NCBI RefSeq assembly: GCF_027943255.1
Contig: NC_072896.1
Span: 64,870,501-64,934,500, forward strand
Length of the DNA: 64,000 nucleotides
Reading direction: 5' to 3'
Source of the DNA: Anastrepha obliqua
Taxonomy: Eukaryota; Arthropoda; Insecta; Diptera; Tephritidae
Shown here one piece after another: positions 1 through 11,257 of this stretch. Numbering within the stretch: position 1 is the first letter of the stretch; each line of letters begins with the position of its first letter. Under the pieces are notes generated by a model that ran no database searches, was not told the origin of the DNA, and saw only the letters and a program-made list of their open reading frames with translations. Position numbers and translations under genes: made by a program.

Positions 1-761
1 ATAATACCAATTTGTTAAAAGAGTGGTTGGGAACAAAATCTTAACTCATTGGAGAATTGTACCTAAAATAATTTTCTTTTGTTTTTATAAAAAAAGTGAG
101 AAAATATGAAAGATAACGATTGTTTGCAAAATTGTGTGCCGAAAATATATCTGGGAGTAGGAGCAAACGTTGAAGTGGGCGCAACCAACAATGTTGGTTA
201 GAGCGGCGACGTCGAATTTGACATCAACGATAACTATAGCGCATGGAGTACCAAAAAAACTTGGCTACCGCTATATTGAATACACGAATGAATGCCACAA
301 GCTAAGGACCAAAGTGTACTGATTACGAAAGTAACAACTTAAAATTGTAATAAAAATAGAAGGTTAAAGTGTTAAATAGTTTGCCGACATTTTCTTAAAA
401 GGTGAATATGAGTTTGTATGTGCATGTGTAATAATTTTGGTAACCTATAAGGAACAAAATAAGTTACAAAGTGTATTTACGTACATATTTACAAACCTTC
501 CAACCTACTTCAGTTTATATTAATAACGCGAGAATAAGTGCACTAAAGAAAATCTGAATGATCTCTGATGAACGCAATTTTTTTCTCGTCGGCTTGATAA
601 AGCGAACGGGTAAGAAGATCAATAGTTTCCTGATTTATTTGATTAGTTCCTCATAGTGATTAGTTTTCTTTATAAACATTGGTTTCCTTATTTGTAATGA
701 GCTCTGTGTGATGGTAGTGCCATACAAGAATGATGGAATCATTGATTACATATGTACATAT
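1..761. other. No recognisable gene or element
   Basis: AT-rich DNA with no ORF that looks coding and no match to the other repeats of the window. It may be plain intergenic sequence. Confidence 0.5.
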
Positions 762-890
762 AAGTGTACATAAAAAGTATCTCTACACAAAGAAATGAAA
801 GCAAAATATTAAGAAATTCATTGTAAAAAAAATAAAACATTTTAAACATTTATGGGAAATGTGTAGTCAGTAATTTGGCAAAACTTTCCA
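762..890. repeat. Dispersed repeat, copy 1 (second copy near 11030-11155)
   Basis: About 125 bp, including AAAGAAATGAAAGCAA and TTAAGAAATTCATTG, recurs at about 11030-11155 with roughly 85-90% identity by eye. The motif AAAAAGTATC at its left edge resembles a Tc1-type terminus, so both copies are probably ends of one transposon family. Confidence 0.6.
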
Positions 891-1261
891 TTATGTACTA
901 CCACGATATATTTGAATGCGGGGCGGAGGGAGAAAGAGCAAGGTCACACCATTATAACTGTGGAAGTCCCAACCTCCTGGGGTCCCTATAGAACCCCCAG
1001 GAAAAGTTTAAATATGAGGTTCTTTTCCGACCGCCTTTGCAGTTTGTACAGAAATACAGTTGAAGAGAAGTGTATACAGCAGTCGCCAACCCAGCAAGCA
1101 TTTAACTTAGGTTTTATAATTCATAGCACTCATGAAAATGTTGTTTTATCGTAAAAGTTATGAGTGCCGAAGTTATGCTGGCGAAAATTTAGGCTAAAAA
1201 TTGTCGTGTTTTGCACTATTTCACTATTTATAAAAAATTTTTTTTGTAACGTGTGTGTATG
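891..1261. other. No recognisable feature
   Basis: The stretch contains an open frame of 80 codons (912-1154) that has no visible domain or conserved motif, and nothing else that I can name. Confidence 0.4.
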
Positions 1262-1687
1262 TATAGGGTCTTTCAGTAAGAGCGCTTCAACTTTTGAACT
1301 TTTTTGAATAAAACACAAACGGTTTGACTTTTTTAACAAATTTTTTTTTTTTATTATCGAGTTTGAACATATACATTTGAGTATGAAATTCGATTTCTTT
1401 TGCATGACCACCGCGTGCACGTTTTACGAAGTCCAATCGTTGAACCCAATTTTCGACCACTCTTTTGCATAAATCGGCCGAAATTCTAGCAATTTCGCGT
1501 TCAATATTGGCTCTGAGCTCACAAATCGTCGCCGGCTTGTTACTGTAGACCAATGACTTCACATAACCCCAAAACGGGACTGCTTGTTAAATGGACCGTA
1601 AAATGGCCGTAATGTTCTTAAAGTAGCAGCAACAGAACGATTATTTTCGTAAAAAAAAGGTGTGTGTGTCAGCTCCGACACGCGACT

Positions 1688-2729
1688 GGAGTTTACTCCT
1701 TAAGAACGATTACCGTGATATTTAAAAATATATTTAATATGCAAAATGAGTAAATGAAGACCTTTTCTATATTACTAGAAAAATATGAAATTTATTTATA
1801 CTATTCGCTATAGTAAGCCACCTGGAATGAACAATTTTTTTGGGGGTTTTCTTTTTTAAGCTGTCGTTGCAATGTCCACTTATAATAGCACTACAAATAT
1901 CAAATAGGTATTTTTGATCCGTACTTAAATCTTTTTCACTGGATATATCTGGTAGTGTGAATATAATTGGTTTATAATTGACGAAAGAAAGCTTCTCACA
2001 ATCCTTCAATATTTTCTCTATTTCACCGTTAAAGCTTTCAGACGTAGAGCCATCAATGTATTCAAACAAATGTCTAAGCGGTAGTTCATTGGCGTGTAAT
2101 TGGCAGATGAACCATTGTAAGGGTTTTTGAAGACAATCTCCTCCAAAGGTTCAGACGATATCACTGGTATATGTAGGTTCTCAACGAACGCACAAGCACT
2201 AGATAGGAAACGGAAATAAGCACCAAAATGTGGGCAGTGTTATTTCTGACTAGAAATTAGCAACCACAAGGAAATATATATTTCCTACAAGTTTGCACCA
2301 ACAACGAAGCGCTACAAGGTAGGCAGTGCTATTTCTCACTGAAAATTAGGAACCACAAGGAAATATATATTTCCTACAAGTTTGCACCAACAAACCAGCG
2401 CCAGAAGGTATGCAGTGCTTTTTCTCACGAGAAATCAGCACCCACAAGGAAAATTTATTTCCTACAAGTTTGCACCAACAAACCAGCGCCACAAGGTATG
2501 CAGTGCTTTTTCTCACTAGAAATTAGCACCCACAAGGAAAATATATTTCCTACAAGTTTGCACCAACAAAGTAGCGCCACAAGGTAAGCAGTGCTTTTTC
2601 TCACTAGAATATAGAAAAAGGGCAACGCGTCACTTCCGTCAGCGTACACTTCCGGTGATTCACGATTTTACTACCCATATTTTTCATACCATGGGCCTTA
2701 TATATCGTTTCTTAAGGAGTAAACTCCAA
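1688..2729 (-). mobile_element. Unclassified DNA transposon nested in the mariner, carrying a transposase-like fragment
   Basis: TGGAGTTTACTCCTTAAGAA at 1688 is inverted at about 2708-2729 (CTTAAGGAGTAAACTCCA), so both ends of one element are present. Between them is a minus-strand ORF (1767-2069) with LPDISSEKDLSTDQKYLF and KKIVHSRWLTIAN. The HSRWLT.AN phrase recalls transposase-related proteins of insects, but I cannot name the family. The right part is an 88-89 bp tandem array. About 28 bp at 1660-1687 belong neither to the mariner nor clearly to this element. Confidence 0.6.
2234..2610. repeat. 88-89 bp tandem repeat, four full units and a partial fifth
   Basis: Units begin with GCAGTG at 2234, 2323, 2412, 2500 and 2588, giving periods of 89, 89, 88 and 88 bp. 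Each contains ATATTTCCTACAAGTTTGCA and a CCACAAGG run. The units differ at a few positions each. The array is inside the nested transposon near its right end, so it is probably a subterminal repeat of that element. Confidence 0.9.
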
Positions 2730-2914
2730 AAATTTGCACGATTTGCAATCGTTGCTCAAGTGTGTAGCGTTCCATGATGAAATGTATACTAATGAAGTTT
2801 ACAAATGATAAGCGAAAAATAAAAAATATTGCGTCGGTCGCCCTCTCTATCGGAAAAAAGTTGAAGCGCACCTATTGAAAAACCCTTTATATTTAAAATG
2901 AAAAAAGCGCTGCG

Positions 2915-3755
2915 TGCTAGTCTTTAAAATATTTAAATGAAAATATGATCCATTGTTGACCCTATAAAAACAAGTTTGCCAACTCCTTGCGCCGCCATAA
3001 ACCCCAGACCATCACACCTGCTCCGCCATGCTTCACAGTTGGTACAAGACTTTTTCGAGCGCAGTACAGCTCTTACGCCACATTAGTTTTGCAATATTTG
3101 CTTTCATTCGAAAATAGAATACGTTCTTAAAATTCTGGAGGCTTGCTAACATATTCGTTTGAAAAATTCATGTGTTTTTTCTCTTGTTTTCGGATATGAG
3201 GGTTTTCTACGTGCTACACGTCCGCGATACCCATCTTTTTTAAATATTGTACGTACAGTATTGTCGGGCACATTCGGAATTCAGATAAAATGAAGAAAAA
3301 GTTTTTTCTATATTAATAGCGGTTGTCCCTCGGCAGGCAATGGCAAACCTCCGAGTGTATTTCTGCCATGAAAAAGCTCCTCATAAAAAGTATCTTTCGA
3401 TCGGAGTCGGGACAACATCAAAACGCACGCCCCAAATAGGAGGAGGGCTCTGCCATTTTATATATATATTATATATAATATATATCGTCGTGCACATGCT
3501 TGCCGAAGAAATCTTCCTATTATTTGCCCAATTTCGCGGAAAGATTTGCCTTCATTTCTCAGTTTCAGGATATTTTTCCTCACGCCAACACTAATTTCCT
3601 TAGTTTTGAGGGCCACTTGAAGGCTATTTCTTTTACACAAAAACTTTAAAATAACTCCAATGTAAATTACAAACTAAAACGAGTATTGGGTATGAATATG
3701 CCACTGCATACTCTGAGAAATCCCTGTTTTCATATGTACGGAAACTTTTTCTGCT
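2915..3755 (-). mobile_element. Tc1-like element remnant, interrupted by a SINE
   Basis: On the minus strand this is a decayed Tc1-type transposase gene. The block AAACCCCAGACCATCACACC to GTTGGTACAAGAC (about 2998-3050) is the sequence coding for the catalytic middle in many insect Tc1 elements. A second copy lies at 12310-12640. The outer end at about 3725-3770 contains GTACGGAAACTTTTTCTGC, a Tc1-type terminus. The left end is lost against the mariner at 2887. A SINE sits inside (about 3264-3460). Confidence 0.65.
3264..3460 (+). repeat. tRNA-derived SINE copy S1 (B box deleted)
   Basis: CATTCGGAATTCAG followed by AGAAAAAGTTTTTTCTA, a GCAGGCAATGG block, GTGTATTTCTGCCATGAAAA and GCTCCTCATAAAAA match the full copy at 29833-30140. 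The stretch with the pol III B box is deleted here. It interrupts the Tc1 remnant around it. Confidence 0.75.
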
Positions 3756-3769
3756 TCCTTGAAGTGAAA

Positions 3770-4015
3770 TTTTTGTTTTTGTTTTGCAAATTCTTTTTTT
3801 AAATTTTTTTTTATTATTATTATTATTATATTTTTAGTTTGTTTGTTATATTTTTAGTTTTTGTTTTTATTTTTAGTTTGTGTTTTATATTTTTATTTTT
3901 TATTTTTAGTTTTTTATTTTTATTTTTAGGTTTTTTTGCTATATTTTTTTGTATAGTTTTTTATTTTTTGGTTTTTTACTTTTATTTTTGGTTTTTTTTT
4001 TTTTAAGATTACATG
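3770..4015. repeat. T-rich low-complexity tract
   Basis: Imperfect repeats of (T)4-8AGTTT and (ATT)n. It is simple sequence without unit regularity. Confidence 0.85.
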
Positions 4016-4029
4016 ATAATATAATTATT

Positions 4030-5990
4030 AGTAAACTCAAGCAAACGCAGCGCTAGCAGAGGAGATGCCAGTGGCTAGCTGGTGATGTGCGTTGGATGAG
4101 ATACCACGGAGTAGGTCGGTGTCCTTTAGAAATGTGTAAATTGTTTTTGTGTGTATGTGGCAATGTGGTTCGTGGGTACTGATGACGGATAGGCAGGTTT
4201 CGTATTATAATACGACCATTCACGAAGTAACTTTGTTTGCCTCTGTTCGTGAATAAGTCGTTATATGTCGCTGATAGGAAGACTTCGGATGTGATTGTTG
4301 GTGTAACGGAAATGTCCTTGGCAATTGTATCTGCCAGTGTGTTACCCTGGGTGCCGGAATACCCAGCTTTTCACATGATGTGGATACTGCTCCGATGAGA
4401 ATTTAGTATGTTTTTAATACAGTAGGTTCTGTTTTTATGCGGTAGATACGTTCCGCAAGAAACAGCATAAAAAAAAACAGCATAAAAAAAGCTACTAGTT
4501 CTATAGTAAAACTATAGATACGTTTCAAATGCTAAAACCGCATAAATCTGAAATAATGTAATAAAATCGCATAAAAAAGGGCACTAGTCCCATATTATAA
4601 CTATAGATACGTTCCATAGACCGCGTGAATCTGAAATAATTAAATAAAATCGCATAAACAAAATATTGTATTTTTGAAAATTCTATCTTTATTTAAGAAA
4701 CGTCGGAATCGAAAAATAAATTTAAGTCAGAAATAGAATCCGACAATACCCACATGTTGCGCGTTCGTTTAGGATTTGGCGTAAAATCACTTTCGTCACT
4801 TTAGGAAATGTACACGTCTGATCTGGATAGTTATGCAGGCGGTTCCATACTTGTAGGGTTAGCATTTCTGATGTAATCTGTGATGAGTTTTTGCTTAACT
4901 GGTTTAGAATCTTGTTTATATGTACAATTCCCGATAGGTCGACATGCATTTTGTAATTTAAAAAAAACCGCACTATTTCAAAACCGCATAAAGAAAAGCC
5001 ACATAAAACAGAACCTACTGTATATACAATCGATGATTTTCTTGACTTGTTGTGGTTTTGGATGGCTTGGAAACAGGACAAACTGTCGGAGCAAATTATG
5101 TGTTTACCCTTGCTTTTGGGGCAGTATTGAACGGCTTGTAATAAAGCGGTTGCTTCAGAGTTGAAAATCGAGTAAATGAAAATATGAAATAGAAGGCCGT
5201 ACGTTGTAACTTCCTGATTTGCTTTACCACTGCGTAAGAAATGTGGGATCCTTTTGGTCCATCAGTAAAAACCAATTGGCAGCCGTTAAATTTATAGTCT
5301 GCGATTGATTCGGAGGACTTGGTCCTGTAAACGCAGTTTGGAGTATTATCTTTACGTAAAGAAGCTAGCTCATTGATAAAGGATTTTTTGCTAACCGCCC
5401 ACGGTGGGTGATTAGTGTACCGCAGAGTGAAGCAGTTCCGCATGTTTTGCAAATAAAGCGGAGGTGTGTATAGATGAGCGTATTTTAGGTGTAGATAGGC
5501 GTGGGGTTGCAGATTGAAAGTCTTTGCCAATAAGAAGGTTGAGGCTTAGAGTAAGCTTTGGATAGAGCCTGAATGTTTTGTCCTCCATGTTGTCGTATAG
5601 AGACGGAAGGACCGATTATGCAAGAATAGCCTTTATGGGCGATGTCGGAAATCTGCGTATGGCTCTGCGCACTGCGGCATGGTAGAGGTAGCAAGCGTCT
5701 TTAGATTTTGTTTGGGGTGTAATCCATAAACAGCTAGACCGTAATTGATGGTTGATAGGATGAGGGCTTCTACCACGTTGATTAGTAGAGCTGAGCTAAT
5801 TAGCGAGCGTTTGCTTGTTAAGTATTTAATAATATTTAACTTTACATATAGTTTGTCCCTAACATATTTACAGTGCTGTTGGAAGGAATATTTGGGATCG
5901 AATATAATAACAAGAAACTGTACTTATCTGTACTTACAATATTTACACCATTGAGGGTAAGGGAAGAGGGTGGGCACTCCCGTTTTTTAT
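4030..5990 (-). mobile_element. Non-LTR retrotransposon (I/Loa-like) 3' part with RNase H, split by a MITE
   Basis: Minus-strand frames give the end of a reverse transcriptase (SFQQHCKYVRDKLYVKLNII, about 5820-5890), a connecting region (YANLHLKYA-type text, 5330-5530) and an RNase H-like start with VFTDGPKGSHISY (about 5230-5270). After the MITE the same element continues with ADTIAKDISV (about 4290-4340). Stops and frameshifts are frequent, so it is dead. I infer an I- or Loa-type LINE because of the RNase H domain; the clade is not certain. Confidence 0.65.
4420..5020 (-). mobile_element. Pogo-like MITE copy 1, inserted in the LINE
   Basis: Perfect terminal inverted repeat beginning CAGTAGGTTCTGTTTTTATG, flanked by TA on both sides (4418-4419, 5021-5022). 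The motif TTTATGCG recurs inside both ends. A 75-90 codon minus-strand frame (about 4725-4950, with SQITSEMLTLQVWNRLHNY) may be the remnant of a longer transposase ORF. A second, shorter copy is at 32805-33265. The termini and TA target are those of the pogo/Tigger group. Confidence 0.8.
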
Positions 5991-6080
5991 ATACATAAAG
6001 TATTTTGGTTTTCCTTGGACAAATGGAAGGGCCTGAGGATAGAGACCAACTGGATAAAAGGCCCAGGATTTTGGAAAAGC

Positions 6081-7770
6081 TTCTGTTGTTGTTGTATCAG
6101 TAATACAAGCCCTCTTAGTGTAGGGTATATCACCGGTCGTCTTCGTCTACCTCATCTAAAGGTAGGCCCAGGAAACATGCTGTTTCGACAGGTTGCTTTC
6201 AGAGGAACAGGGGTGTTAGATGAATCGGTTTTAAGGGGCATGTGAAAAGGTGGTTAGTGTCGCGCGGGGAGCCTTCACAATACGGGCATATGTTTGGTAT
6301 GTTGGTGTTAATTCTGGATATGTAGAAGTTTAACCTGCTACAGTATCCAGAACGTAATTGTGCCAATGTTACACGTGTCTCACGGGGAAGCTGGAGCTCT
6401 TCATCTGCTATAGGTGGTGGTTGGACTCCGATTACGGCATTCACAGGACGATAGCTTAAGAAGGTGGTGACGCTCTCCCGGTGAATGTCGTTTATTCTCT
6501 GTCTAAAAACTGTCTGGTCCAGTCGATTTCTGTCGGTTTTGTCCTGTATCTCGTCGGAGTAGTTTAAAACGTGTCTCCTGACATGCCTAGGAGGCGGCTC
6601 TGGCTCAAGCAGGTGTCTACAAGGCTGAAACCTGCGGTAACACCGTAGCAAGAACTGCGTGCTGAGTTGTTGTTGTGCTCCATTACAGGGAGCATTTGTG
6701 CCTCATTGTGAAAGTGTTGAATAGGTGCCATCAGGAGGCAACCTGTCGCTGTCCGAGTGGCAGTATATTGGCATATCTGTAGCTCTATCCACTGCGTGTC
6801 ACTAGTTCCAGGCGACCAGACAGCCGCAGCATAGTTTAGAACCGGTCGCCCAATTGCTTTAAATGTCGATAGCAACAATTCTTTGTCTTTGCCCCAAATG
6901 CAGCCGGCAAGCGATTTGAGGTCCTTGTTGCGACTTTGAACTTTAGTGGCAATTGCGGTTGTGTGCGCTGAGAAGGAGGGCAAACTGTCGAAGGATACAC
7001 GCAAAAGTTTGGGGTTGTTTACCGTCGGATTTGGTGTGTCATCGACTTTTACCTTGAGTTGCGTTTTGACCTCCTCTGTCCAGGTGGTAAAGAGGGTCGC
7101 CGTGGACTTAGAGTGGGAAAGTTGGAGATTCCTCGTAGTGAAAAAGGGAGAAAGGTCTGTGATATAGCTGTTTACTTTGGAGCATAGGCCATCGATATCA
7201 TTGTCCGACGCCATTATCGTACAGTCGTCAGCGTATGAGACCAGTGAGACTCCCTCTGGTGGTTGGGGGAGCTTCGAGATGTAGAAGTTGAACAGCAAGG
7301 GTGAAAGGCCACCACCCTGCGGTACACCTTGGTTGATCTTCGTCTGCTTTGAGTGTCGACTGATAAATATCATCTAGTAGCGTGGAATGGCTGACCGTGT
7401 CGAAAGCCTTCTTCAGGTCCAACGCTACTAGGACAGTCATTCCGCAGGGGCGGTTTTGGTTAAGCCCGCGGTTTGCCTGGACGTTTATGACGGTGAGTGC
7501 TGTGGTGGTGCTGTGCATTCATCGGAAACCATATTGATGTGGGACTGGGCCAGGTGTTTCGTGAAGAATGAGAGTAGGAGTAGCTTCAAGTGAGGGCTTC
7601 AAGTGTCTTCACTTCTGGGGAATGGAGAGTTATCGGCCGATAAGATTCCCCTCTCTCCTCCTAAAAATGGGACTAATATGGTACTTATTACCAGCCGGTA
7701 TCCTCGAGGAGTGTTCAGCTCAGAATAGTTCAGATTTTCGCCAGCCAAAGAAATATTTTTAAGTGTATCT
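6081..7770 (-). mobile_element. Jockey-like LINE copy A, 3' part (reverse transcriptase, broken)
   Basis: Minus-strand frames: ALDLKKAFDTVSH and STLLDDI (about 7390-7430), QGVPQGGGLSPLLFNFYISK (about 7265-7325), the YADD catalytic box (7224-7235), then TEEVKTQLKVKVDD, GRPVLNYAAAVWSPGTSD, and the C-terminal GYCSRLNFYISRI and CPYCEGSPRDTNHLFTCP zinc-knuckle-like region (6230-6330). The 3' end is a (CAA)n tail, seen as TTGTTGTTG at 6084-6095. Several frameshifts are present. The 5' half is missing. The same family is at 18508-20310 and as a 3' scrap at 12640-12836. Confidence 0.85.
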
Positions 7771-7789
7771 TTAAATTTTAAACATAAAG

Positions 7790-8245
7790 GAACTGTGCCT
7801 ATACTTTTGTCTCAAAACTCATTGAAATAAAAAATGTAATTATTAGGCATCATAAAAAGGTAAAACAGTTCGGGAAATCGCAGAAATAGTAGACCCCGTT
7901 CGACTATATACGACGTGAAACACGTCTGTGGAAAATAAGGAGAAATCGGGACAACGAAAACTGTTCGGATGCAGATGAATGGTGTAGAGTGCAATATATC
8001 GAGAAAAATCCAAATTTGATCGCTACTAAACTCGCAGCAGAAGTCGATCAACACCTTAATATTAACCGAAAGTTACGTATAGTGTTGGCAAAGAATAATT
8101 ATGATGGAAGAGTTGCACGAAAAAAACTTCATTCAGCCAATACAAGAGAATAAAACTCGCAAAGCGTCATCGGGATAAGGATTTCGAGTTCTGGAAGCAT
8201 GTTTTCTGTATTTGCAGATGAAAGCAAGTTTAACACACATATGTC
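7790..8245 (+). mobile_element. Tc1-like transposase fragment (N-terminal half)
   Basis: The plus strand reads, with frameshifts, KTVREIAEIVD (helix-turn-helix), YIEKNPNLIATKLAAEV and ADESKFN (the first catalytic Asp region, about 8215-8235). No terminal repeats could be paired. It is heavily decayed. Confidence 0.6.
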
Positions 8246-8484
8246 GGACCTGGAGTACTGCTGATAATCCGCAACTTCAAGGAAATGTTAAGCATCCAGT
8301 TAAGGTTAATGTTAGGGACAGGAATATTGGAATTAATTTTTTCGAGTAACGATGGGGAGTCAATCGCCTCACTTATGCAATCGAAAACGCATATGAGAGA
8401 GAGTAAAATTCTTCTAATATCTAGTGCATAACGCATAACGCGCAAACGCATTTCTGGACATGTTCAAACCTACTAATATGTTAT

Positions 8485-8890
8485 CCAAATAAAGACGTCG
8501 TATCCTAGCTTCGAACGCATCAGAAAGGTATATAACAGTGGGTTACTGAATTTAAACATGGTCGTACAAGCCCTGAAGTCGATTCACGTCAAGGACGCCC
8601 AAAAACAGCATTAATTCCAAAAATAGTAGAAAAAATACAGGAAATCGTATTAGAAAATCGTCAAGTGGCTAAAAGAGATTTAGTAGAAGCCCTAGGCATT
8701 TCATTGGGCAGTGTAAGCAATATTTTGACTGAAGTATTTGGTTTCAGAAAACTGTGTGTACAATAGGTGCCGCATTCGCTAACAATGGAACAAAAACATA
8801 TTCGAATTCGACTTTCTGAGCAACATTTAGAGCCTTTTTCGAAAGGATACACTCTGTTACATAAGAGCGTGGTCACTGTTAAGTAAAAAC
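8485..8890 (+). mobile_element. Mariner-like (SETMAR-type) transposase N-terminal fragment
   Basis: The plus strand reads WVTEFKHGRTSPEVDSRQGRP, then IVEKIQEIVLENRQVAKRDL and EALGISLGSVSNILTE, the paired helix-turn-helix region of mariner transposases, and RIRLSEQHLEPF. The catalytic domain is absent. An unassigned 300 bp follows up to 9201. Confidence 0.7.
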
Positions 8891-9201
8891 AACAATTGAT
8901 TTTTCGAAAATTCGCAAATTTATTCATAATCGTCGTCAATACTCAATGCAAATACCTCAGTAGCAAGTCCAATTTCCTGCATTGTTAATTTGGCCTGGCA
9001 CCATCGGGTACAGCATTATCTTTGTCTCGACGCAAAATGTGGGACGATGTTATAATCTTCTGGTTCGGAAATGTGGTTCAAAGCAAAAGGCAAGCGTGCA
9101 GACATCAATGGTTTCTTGTGTATTTATCTCGATGAATATTTGTGTGCAGTACGGCTTGACGCACTGCTTCATGATGGGAGACAACAATACTACACTCTTC
9201 C

Positions 9202-10568
9202 TTAACCCTTAACTACAGACGGCCGGTATTTTTTACCGGTAAGCAGTTTAAATTCTTCAATTTAGTGGGATCTCTTTTAGTTACGCATTTATACGTTTAT
9301 GTACCTTTTCGGGACTTAGTATAACTTTGCTTGCTGAAGTATCAGTTGTGTGCAGTGTCATTTGTTTAATTTATCACTATCTAAATTTTGTAACCGGTAA
9401 AAATTACCGGTGGTCTGTCTTGACGTTTGTATATTTTTATTTCGTGTTATAATTAAACTGGATAACAGTTAATTTTATGTATATTATAACTCTGTCATTT
9501 TATTTTGGAATAAAGTCATGGATAGAAGAAGTAGTCCAGGCCTTTCAAAGAGGGTTAAAATAGAAAAGAAAATTTTGAAGAAGCTGTGGAAAGATGGCTG
9601 GAAGAAATTAATTCTGATGTAAGTGATTTAGATTCAGATTCTGATTATGTGGAAAGCGGCCATGACACTGAATCAGAAATAGAAGCATAAGATGAATTGA
9701 ATTTTATAATCTAACAAAAGGCGGAGTTGATAGTCTAGACCAAAAATGCAGTATTTATTGTTGTAGTCGTAGGACTCGTCGTTGGCCCATGGCTATATTT
9801 TATAGACTTCTAGATATAGCATCTGTGAACTCATTTATTGCGCATCAATCTTATCGAGATAATAAGAAAATGAAGCGCTATGATTTTTCTAAGCAATTAG
9901 CAATGATGTTGGTACAACCAGAAATGAAATGCGGATTTCAAAATACGCACCTTCCACGTGAAATTAGACTTTCCTTGCAACGTATACTAAAAATGGAAAA
10001 TCCACACCATAAAGTATTTTAGTCAAAAAATGCGAAAAGAACAACCTGCAGGAGATGTCCAGCTAGCAAAGAAAGGAAAACAACACATACATATATGCCT
10101 AATATTTAAGATACCAATATGGTTGCAATGCACCGATAGAATTTGTAAGGAATGTGGGACTTGAATTTTTGACCAAATTTACCTCTTGCAGATTTTTTTT
10201 CAAATGCATATTTTTTTGTTTTATTGTTATATTTTGTATCTGAATACGTTATATTTTAAGCTTCTGTAATAATATGAATTCGTGTTTTGTTTAAATGTTT
10301 TTTATTGTCGTTTTTTTTACAACCTTAAAAAAAATTTTAAAAACGGTAACTGAATATATGTTTCTTAAGAAATGTGTGCGGTTTTATTAAAGTAAACAGT
10401 TTTACAGCTTTTCCTAGATATTTATATGCTAGAAATATATATCAGATATATATTCAATAAATTTTTCAATTGCTTTGCAAAAATTTTATAAATTTAATAT
10501 AACCGGTAAAAATTACCGGTGGTCTGTACTAACGTTCATATAATTTGACGTCTGTAGTTAAGGGTTAA
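9202..10568 (+). mobile_element. piggyBac-like deletion derivative with palindromic subterminal repeats
   Basis: TTAA (9202-9205 and 10565-10568) flanks a perfect 16 bp inverted repeat, CCCTTAACTACAGACG. TTAA targets are the hallmark of piggyBac. Inside both ends is a 26 bp block starting ACCGGTAAAAATTACCGGTG (9393 and 10502), itself a palindrome. The plus-strand frame 9789-10022 (with FYRLLDIASVNSFI and MKRYDFSKQLAMML) matches the C-terminal part of piggyBac transposases, preceded by a TRRWP motif; the catalytic DDD region is missing. It is non-autonomous. Confidence 0.85.
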
Positions 10569-11027
10569 GCTCCTTTGCAAGTGTTCTCAATCTTTTGCCA
10601 GGCATTAAAAAAAAAGAAACAATATTTAAATTTTAAGTCCGAAAAAAAAATGAAAAAATCTCAATGATGAAACGAATGCATCAAAGTGATCATTGCAAAG
10701 CAGAGGCAACGGTAAATCGAAGTAAATCGCGCAACACATTCTTAAGAAATTGAAAAAGTAATATATAAAAATAGTTAATTGGCAGTGTCAAAATAGAGTG
10801 TTATTTGTTTTTGTTACTTTAGTTGTTGTTTTTCCAAAGAATTTAAAGTTCTTTTAGTAGTTTTTTTTAAATGTTGTGAAAAAATATGAATCAATACAAA
10901 ACAGAAGTCAAAGATAAATAAAGAGTGCTATTTTTTGCAAATAAAATCAAAAAATTAAATTTAATTTCTATGTCAAAACTCATCCTTGACATACGTACAT
11001 ATGTATGCATGCATACGTACAAATGTA
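10569..11027. other. No recognisable feature
   Basis: A-rich sequence with short poly-A and poly-T runs. I see no gene or element. Confidence 0.5.
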
Positions 11028-11250
11028 CACTTGCCAGAAAAAGTATCCGAGCACAAAGAAATGAAAGCAACATATTAAGAAATTCATTGTAAAAAAACGT
11101 AGACATTTTAAACTTTTATGAGAAATGTGTAATCAGTAATTTTTCTACAATTTCTATACATTTTTTCCTAAATATAATATATCTTTAAAAATTACATCTC
11201 ACAAAATAAAAACAAATAACTTCACTTCAACGAAGCAGAAAAGGTATTAG
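11028..11250. repeat. Dispersed repeat, copy 2 (Tc1-type terminus)
   Basis: Matches 762-890 over about 125 bp. The outer edge reads CCAGAAAAAGTATCCGAGCA, and a related motif, AAGCAGAAAAGGTATTAG, lies at about 11234, recalling the end of the Tc1-like element at 3730-3770. It is probably one end of a Tc1-type element split by the mariner to its right. Confidence 0.5.
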
Positions 11251-11257
11251 TACATTG

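Larger units (their letters stand above)
1264..2887 (-). mobile_element. Mariner-like element, internally deleted, with a nested insertion
   Basis: The ends are inverted: TAGGGTCTTTCAGTAAGAGC at the left, and the complement of AAGGGTTTTTCAATAGGTGC at the right, both followed by CGCTTCAACTTTT, with TA on each outer side (1262-1263, 2888-2889). Minus-strand transposase pieces are the N-terminus (MERYTLEQRLQIVQIF, about 2728-2775), a continuation with NRSVAATL (about 1590-1640), and the C-terminus (SNKPATICELRANIEREIA to KRARGGHAKEIEF, 1400-1562). The catalytic middle is missing. The gap between the first two pieces is filled by another element at 1688-2729. Confidence 0.8.

Noticed and set aside
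912..1154. 80-codon open frame
   Set aside because: No conserved motif, no splice or start context, and AT-rich surroundings make such a frame likely by chance.
2234..2610. CRISPR-like array
   Set aside because: Repeats are 88-89 bp units head to tail without spacers, in an insect transposon.
3770..4015. Satellite-like T-rich tract
   Set aside because: There is no constant unit length; it is simple low-complexity sequence.
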